Origin: Enterobacter asburiae | GTDB taxonomy: Bacteria; Pseudomonadota; Gammaproteobacteria; Enterobacterales; Enterobacteriaceae | Assembly (NCBI RefSeq): GCF_007035645.1 | Contig: NZ_AP019632.1 | Coordinates: forward strand, 3,844,001-3,908,000 | Direction of reading: 5' to 3' | DNA length: 64,000 nucleotides | In this document: one piece after another, positions 59,616 through 64,000 of the stretch | Position numbering within the stretch: position 1 is the first letter of the stretch | Layout of the letters: every line of letters starts with the position of its first letter | Program-made: the position numbers and the translations under genes | Notes under the pieces: generated by a model | Seen by the model: only the letters and a program-made list of their open reading frames with translations | Told to the model about the DNA's origin: nothing | Database searches by the model: none

Positions 59616-61280
59616 TTAGAACGTTTCCCAGTTATCGCCTGAATCGGCCGTCGCGGTTTTACGCGCCATCACCGGCGTGGAAACCGCTTTAGCCGCAGCG
59701 AATTCGCGCGCTTTCATCTGCTCCTGCTGAATGCGGAATACCGCCACGGCCTGAGTCAGACGGCTCGCCTGCTCTTCCAGGGCGGCCGCCGCTGCGGCAG
59801 ATTCTTCAACCAGCGAGGCGTTCTGCTGGGTCACGCGATCCATCTCAGCGACCGCCAGACCCACCTGGTCGATACCGCGGCTCTGCTCGTCAGACGCAGA
59901 GGCGATTTCACCCATGATGTCCGTTACGCGGGTCACCGCGTTCACGATCTCACCCATGGTTTCACCGGCGCTTTCTACCAGCGTTGAGCCCACTTCCACG
60001 CGGCCCACGGAGTCTTCAATCAGGCTCTTGATTTCGCGAGCCGCCTGGGCGCTGCGCTGGGCCAGGTTACGCACTTCACCTGCCACCACCGCAAAACCAC
60101 GGCCCTGCTCGCCCGCACGCGCCGCTTCTACCGCCGCGTTCAGTGCCAGAATGTTGGTCTGGAAGGCAATGCCGTCGATCACGCTGATAATGTCGGCAAT
60201 TTTCTGCGAACTGCCCGCGATATCGCGCATGGTCTGGACCACGTTATCCACCACTTTGCCGCCTTTCTGCGCGGTTTCAGAGGCGCTCAGCGCAAGGTGG
60301 CTCGCCTGACGGGCGTTTTCGGCGTTCTGCTTAACGGTTGCCGTCAGCTGCTCCATGCTGGCAGCGGTCTCTTCCAGGGAAGCGGCCTGCTGTTCAGTGC
60401 GGGAAGAGAGGTCGTTATTGCCCATCGCAATTTCGCTCGCGCCGCTGTAGATCGCGTTCGCGCCGTTACGCACGTCGCCGACGGTACGCACCAGCTCACT
60501 CTGCATATGGCGCAGCGAGTCGGCCAGTTCACCCATCTCGTTGGTGCCCTGAACCTCAATGCGCTTCACCAGGTCGCCGCTGGCGATATGGCGAATGTTG
60601 TCGATCAGACGATTCAGCGGAGAGATCAGCGTCTGCTTGATGTTGAGCCAGACGGCCACGATCACCACCAGCACGGCAATCAGGACGCTGATCAGCACCC
60701 AGATAGCCTGGCTGTAGGAGCTGTTGCTGTCTTCGACCGCCGTCTGATACAGCTTGTCGTTCTGCTGCAGGTAGCTCACATACTGCTTCTCAAAACCGTC
60801 CTGATAACTCTGGGTCGGCTGGTCGAAGAAGGCGTTGATTTTGCCGGCACCCAGCAGCTGAATCAGCTCCGCCAGCGCACCGTGGTAAATATCATAGTTA
60901 CGCTTGATCTCCATGGCATCCGCATCGCTTTGACGCGGATCGCGCGGCAGGGCTTCGTAGGCAGCCCAGTTTTTTTCCGCCTGTTTCAGAGACGTAGACG
61001 CGATTTGCATCAAATCGTTAACGGTCGCGCCGCTGCCGATATTGCTCTGATCCATCATGTAGCGGATACCCGCACGGTTCAGGGTATTACGGGTTTGCAG
61101 CAACGCTACCCAGCTGGCGTTCAGCGTGGATTGTTGCTGGCGAATGGTTTGCAGGACGGTGAAATTCTCTTTGTCATTCTTAAGGGCATTAAAGAAAAGA
61201 CCACCGGACGTGAGTTGTAAAAGGCCAAATATCGCTAAAACCAGCATTAAGCTGGTGACAATCTTGATACGGTTTAACAT
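59616..61280 (-). CDS. tsr: Serine chemoreceptor Tsr (methyl-accepting chemotaxis protein I)
   Basis: Inner-membrane receptor for serine and related cues that signals to CheA/CheW. The 554 residues have two transmembrane helices (about 8-28, 190-212), a periplasmic four-helix ligand domain with the serine-contact region [13 protein letters not shown], a HAMP domain, and the conserved hairpin tip around [31 protein letters not shown]. It ends in NWETF for CheR/CheB binding. The start at 61280 ([12 protein letters not shown]) matches E. coli Tsr; the frame is open 22 codons further upstream. Confidence 0.96.
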   Translation of the reverse strand: MLNRIKIVTSLMLVLAIFGLLQLTSGGLFFNALKNDKENFTVLQTIRQQQSTLNASWVALLQTRNTLNRAGIRYMMDQSNIGSGATVNDLMQIASTSLKQAEKNWAAYEALPRDPRQSDADAMEIKRNYDIYHGALAELIQLLGAGKINAFFDQPTQSYQDGFEKQYVSYLQQNDKLYQTAVEDSNSSYSQAIWVLISVLIAVLVVIVAVWLNIKQTLISPLNRLIDNIRHIASGDLVKRIEVQGTNEMGELADSLRHMQSELVRTVGDVRNGANAIYSGASEIAMGNNDLSSRTEQQAASLEETAASMEQLTATVKQNAENARQASHLALSASETAQKGGKVVDNVVQTMRDIAGSSQKIADIISVIDGIAFQTNILALNAAVEAARAGEQGRGFAVVAGEVRNLAQRSAQAAREIKSLIEDSVGRVEVGSTLVESAGETMGEIVNAVTRVTDIMGEIASASDEQSRGIDQVGLAVAEMDRVTQQNASLVEESAAAAAALEEQASRLTQAVAVFRIQQEQMKAREFAAAKAVSTPVMARKTATADSGDNWETF

Positions 61281-61363
61281 GTTTTCTCTTTCCTCAGACA
61301 GATACAGAATTTTCGGCCTGGAAAGGGAAAACTTTACGAAAATCATCCTGGAATTTGTGGTTT

Positions 61364-61804
61364 TTACTCTTCTTCCCGCGCTGCGTTATGCCGGTTTCCG
61401 AGTTCAATAAACTCTTCCAGCAGCGCCGTCAGCTGTTTCATCTTCTCCGGCGTGTATTCCGCCTCGATCTGCTGATACGCCTCTTCGACCTGCGCCTGGG
61501 CGTGTTCATATAGCGCATTCCCCTCTTTGGTCAGCGACACGTACAGCTTGCGCTGGTCGTTCACCGGCTTTAAGCGCAACACCAGGCCGTCGCGCTCCAT
61601 CCGCGTCAGAATGCCCGTCAGGCTCGGGCGAAGGATGCAGGTGCGAAACGCCAGATCGTGAAAATCCATCGACGGATGTTCAGCCAGCACGCGCACAATG
61701 CGCCACTGCTGCTCGGTCAGGTTATGGCGCTTCACGATCGGGCGGAAGTACGACATCGCCGCTTCCCGCGCCTGCAGCAGCGCGATGGTTAATGAATCAT
61801 GCAT
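61364..61804 (-). CDS. hpaR: Homoprotocatechuate degradation regulator HpaR (MarR family)
   Basis: Repressor of the 4-hydroxyphenylacetate/homoprotocatechuate meta-cleavage genes. The 146 residues start [22 protein letters not shown]. The winged helix is [37 protein letters not shown]. The start is chosen to match E. coli W/C HpaR, not the ATG 21 bases upstream. It is divergent from hpaG with 265 AT-rich bases between that carry its operator. Confidence 0.93.
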   Translation of the reverse strand: MHDSLTIALLQAREAAMSYFRPIVKRHNLTEQQWRIVRVLAEHPSMDFHDLAFRTCILRPSLTGILTRMERDGLVLRLKPVNDQRKLYVSLTKEGNALYEHAQAQVEEAYQQIEAEYTPEKMKQLTALLEEFIELGNRHNAAREEE

Positions 61805-62069
61805 AGCCTTTCCCATCATTAACAAGTAAACAATCCCTAAAAGATGTTTTTATAAACAACACGTTTTCCGTCAAAAAGTCTAACAGAAACCCATCAATTT
61901 TATTAAGAACATGATTTTATTATCAATAAAACCCAATATGTAAATTTATTGTTATTCCCATCACAAATATTTCACTTCTGATTGCGAAATAAACAGCAAA
62001 AGCATAAAACCAGATCATTAACATATTAATGAAATCACAACCCGGACCACCGGGGTGAGGAGTATATGA

Positions 62070-63347
62070 ATGAAAGGTACCGTTTTTGCCGTCGCCCTCA
62101 ACCATCAAAGCCAGCGTGAAGCCTGGCGTGAGGCCTTTGAAAAAGCGCCCTACAACACGCCGCCGAAAACAGCGGTGTGGTTTATCAAACCGCATAACAC
62201 GGTGATCCGCGCGGGCGAGCCGATCCCCTTCCCGCACGGGGAAACGGTATTAAGCGGCGCGACGGTGGCGCTGGTCGTGGGCAAAACCGCCAGCAAGGTG
62301 CGCGTGGAGGACGCCGCGGAGTACATCGCGGGATATGCGCTCGCCAACGAGGTGAGCCTGCCGGAAGAGAGCTTCTACCGCCCGGCCATCAAGGCCAAAT
62401 GCCGGGACGGATTTTGCCCGCTCGGCGAACTTGTCGCCGTGGATAACGTGGATAACCTGACCATCATCACCGAGATCAACGGCCGCGAAGCGGACCACTG
62501 GAGCACGGCCGATCTTCAGCGCAGCGCCGCCGAACTGCTGAGCGCCCTGAGCGAGTTCGCCACCCTCAATCCCGGCGATGCGATCCTGCTCGGCACCCCG
62601 CAAAGCCGCGTGGAGATCCGCCCGGGCGATCGCGTGCGCGTTCTGGCGGAAGGTTTTCCGCCGCTGGAAAACCCGGTGGTGGATGAACGCGACGTCGCCA
62701 TTGCGCACAGCACGCCGCCGCACGCCACGCTGTTTGCCCTCGGTCTGAACTATGCCGACCACGCCAGCGAGCTGGACTTCAAGCCGCCCACCGAGCCGCT
62801 GGTATTTATCAAAGCCCCGAACACCTTCAACGGCGACGGCCAGACGTCGGTGCGCCCGAACAATATCGAATACATGCACTACGAGGCGGAGCTGGTGGTG
62901 GTCATCGGTAAAACCGCGCGTAAGGTCAGCGAAGCCGAGGCGATGGACTATGTTGCGGGCTATACGGTCTGCAACGACTACGCCATCCGCGACTACCTGG
63001 AAAACTACTACCGACCGAACCTGAGGGTGAAAAGCCGGGACGGGCTGACCCCCATTTCCCCAAACATCGTGCCAAAAAAAGCCATCCCCGATCCGCACAA
63101 CCTCGCCCTGCGCACCTTCGTCAACGGCGAGCTGCGCCAGGAAGGCACCACCGCCGATCTCATTTTCAGCATCCCGTACCTGATTGCGTACCTGAGCGAT
63201 TTTATGACCCTGCAGCCGGGCGACATGATTGCCACCGGCACGCCGAAGGGGCTGTCCGACGTGGTGCCGGGCGATGAGGTAGTGGTGGAAGTGGAAGGCG
63301 TGGGACGCCTGGTGAACCGGATTGTCAGCGAGGAGACTGCAAAATGA
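62070..63347 (+). CDS. hpaG: HpaG: 5-oxopent-3-ene-1,2,5-tricarboxylate decarboxylase / HHDD isomerase
   Basis: Bifunctional enzyme of homoprotocatechuate breakdown that decarboxylates OPET and isomerises the product. The 425 residues are a tandem repeat of the fumarylacetoacetate-hydrolase fold (N half about 1-200; C half about 215-425, with ALGLNYADHASELDFKPPTEPLVFIKAPN, YEAELVVVIGK and MIATGTPKGLSDVVPGDEV). GAGGAG precedes the ATG at 62070; a nearer ATG at 62066 is out of frame. Its last codon overlaps the hpaE start (ATGA). Confidence 0.95.
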   Translation: MKGTVFAVALNHQSQREAWREAFEKAPYNTPPKTAVWFIKPHNTVIRAGEPIPFPHGETVLSGATVALVVGKTASKVRVEDAAEYIAGYALANEVSLPEESFYRPAIKAKCRDGFCPLGELVAVDNVDNLTIITEINGREADHWSTADLQRSAAELLSALSEFATLNPGDAILLGTPQSRVEIRPGDRVRVLAEGFPPLENPVVDERDVAIAHSTPPHATLFALGLNYADHASELDFKPPTEPLVFIKAPNTFNGDGQTSVRPNNIEYMHYEAELVVVIGKTARKVSEAEAMDYVAGYTVCNDYAIRDYLENYYRPNLRVKSRDGLTPISPNIVPKKAIPDPHNLALRTFVNGELRQEGTTADLIFSIPYLIAYLSDFMTLQPGDMIATGTPKGLSDVVPGDEVVVEVEGVGRLVNRIVSEETAK

Positions 63348-64000
63348 AAAAGATTAACCACTGGATCAACGGTAAAAACGTCGCCGGAAGCGAGTACTTC
63401 CACACTACCAACCCGGCCTCCGGCGAGGTATTAGCGGAAGTCGCCGCCGGCGGTGAAGCTGAAGTTCACCAGGCCGTCGCCGCCGCCAAAGAGGCGTTCC
63501 CGAAATGGGCCAACCTGCCGATGAAGGAGCGCGCGCGCCTGATGCGTCGTCTGGGTGACCTGATCGACCAGAACGTGCCCGAGATCGCCGCCATGGAAAC
63601 CGCCGACACCGGCCTGCCGATCCACCAGACCAAAAACGTGCTGATCCCGCGCGCCTCACACAACTTCGAGTTCTTCGCCGAGGTGTGCCAGCAGATGAAC
63701 GGCAAAACCTACCCGGTCGACGACAAGATGCTCAACTACACCCTGGTGCAGCCGGTGGGCGTCTGCGCGCTGGTGTCGCCGTGGAACGTGCCGTTTATGA
63801 CCGCCACCTGGAAGGTCGCGCCGTGCCTGGCACTCGGAAACACCGCGGTGCTGAAGATGTCTGAACTCTCCCCGCTGACCGCCGACCGTCTGGGCGAGCT
63901 GGCGCTGGAGGCGGGCATTCCGGCGGGCGTGCTCAACGTGGTGCAGGGCTACGGCGCGACGGCAGGCGACGCGCTGGTGCGCCATCACGACGTGCGCGCC
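63344..64000 (+). CDS. hpaE: HpaE: 5-carboxymethyl-2-hydroxymuconate semialdehyde dehydrogenase (3' end outside window)
   Basis: NAD-dependent aldehyde dehydrogenase of the homoprotocatechuate pathway. The first 219 codons are present (MKKINHWINGKNVAGSEYFHTTNPASG). The cofactor/oxyanion motif SPWNVPFMTATWKVAP has Asn148, and LGNTAVLKMSELSPLTA follows. The catalytic Cys region lies beyond base 64000, in a protein expected to be about 488 residues. It is translationally coupled to hpaG; hpaD and the other genes presumably follow. Confidence 0.93.
   Translation, partial: MKKINHWINGKNVAGSEYFHTTNPASGEVLAEVAAGGEAEVHQAVAAAKEAFPKWANLPMKERARLMRRLGDLIDQNVPEIAAMETADTGLPIHQTKNVLIPRASHNFEFFAEVCQQMNGKTYPVDDKMLNYTLVQPVGVCALVSPWNVPFMTATWKVAPCLALGNTAVLKMSELSPLTADRLGELALEAGIPAGVLNVVQGYGATAGDALVRHHDVRA

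Overview
The window is chromosomal DNA of an enteric bacterium of the family Enterobacteriaceae. Gene order and protein sequences follow the thr-arc-cre-trpR-deo-osmY-dnaTC-opgB-tsr arc of Escherichia coli (99-100/0 min), but the accessory content differs from K-12: hpa genes beside tsr, an OhrR/Ohr module, a diguanylate cyclase and an orphan PTS permease. This pattern suits Enterobacter, Lelliottia or Leclercia; the species cannot be fixed from the sequence alone. No prophage, insertion sequence, CRISPR array or rRNA operon is visible.

Layout: 1-9.5 kb holds mog (cut by the window edge), talB, yaaJ, yaaA, yaaX and the thrLABC operon with its attenuator. 9.6-18.4 kb holds yjtD, the long arcA leader with the small antisense gene yjjY, arcA, creDCBA, rob, gpmB, yjjX and trpR. 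18.4-30 kb holds slt, ettA, a LysR/oxidoreductase islet flanked by GC-rich inverted repeats, nadR, radA, serB, smp and lplA. 30-37 kb is the deoCABD operon (reverse strand), divergent from the glycyl-radical pair yjjI-yjjW. 37-44.5 kb holds yjjV, yjjU, ytjA, osmY, prfC, yjjG, rimI, holD and rsmC. 44.6-51 kb holds three tandem tRNA-Leu(CAG) genes, yjjZ, a GGDEF protein, fhuF, an orphan EIIC permease, a YbaK-like protein and bglJ/yjjQ. 51.5-59.5 kb holds yjjPB, a TetR regulator, ohrR-ohr, dnaTC, yjjA, opgB and a GNAT protein. 59.6-64 kb holds tsr and the start of the 4-hydroxyphenylacetate cluster (hpaR, hpaG, hpaE; hpaE is cut by the edge).

Functional groupings: threonine synthesis (thrABC), controlled by a Thr/Ile-rich leader peptide; deoxynucleoside catabolism (deoCABD), with DeoR operators about 600 bp apart, one of them inside yjjI, and two CRP sites 53 bp apart; carbon-source/redox signalling (arcA, creBCD with a cre tag); iron (fhuF and yjjZ, each with a Fur-box-like sequence); peroxide defence (yaaA, ohrR-ohr); primosome assembly (dnaT-dnaC); aromatic catabolism (hpa). 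REP/BIME palindromes and boxC-like inverted repeats sit in many intergenic gaps. I found no convincing wholly new multi-gene system. The best leads are the uncharacterised YjjI/YjjW glycyl-radical pair embedded in deo control DNA, the repeat-flanked LysR/oxidoreductase islet, and the orphan EIIC gene with a 21-bp perfect palindrome upstream.
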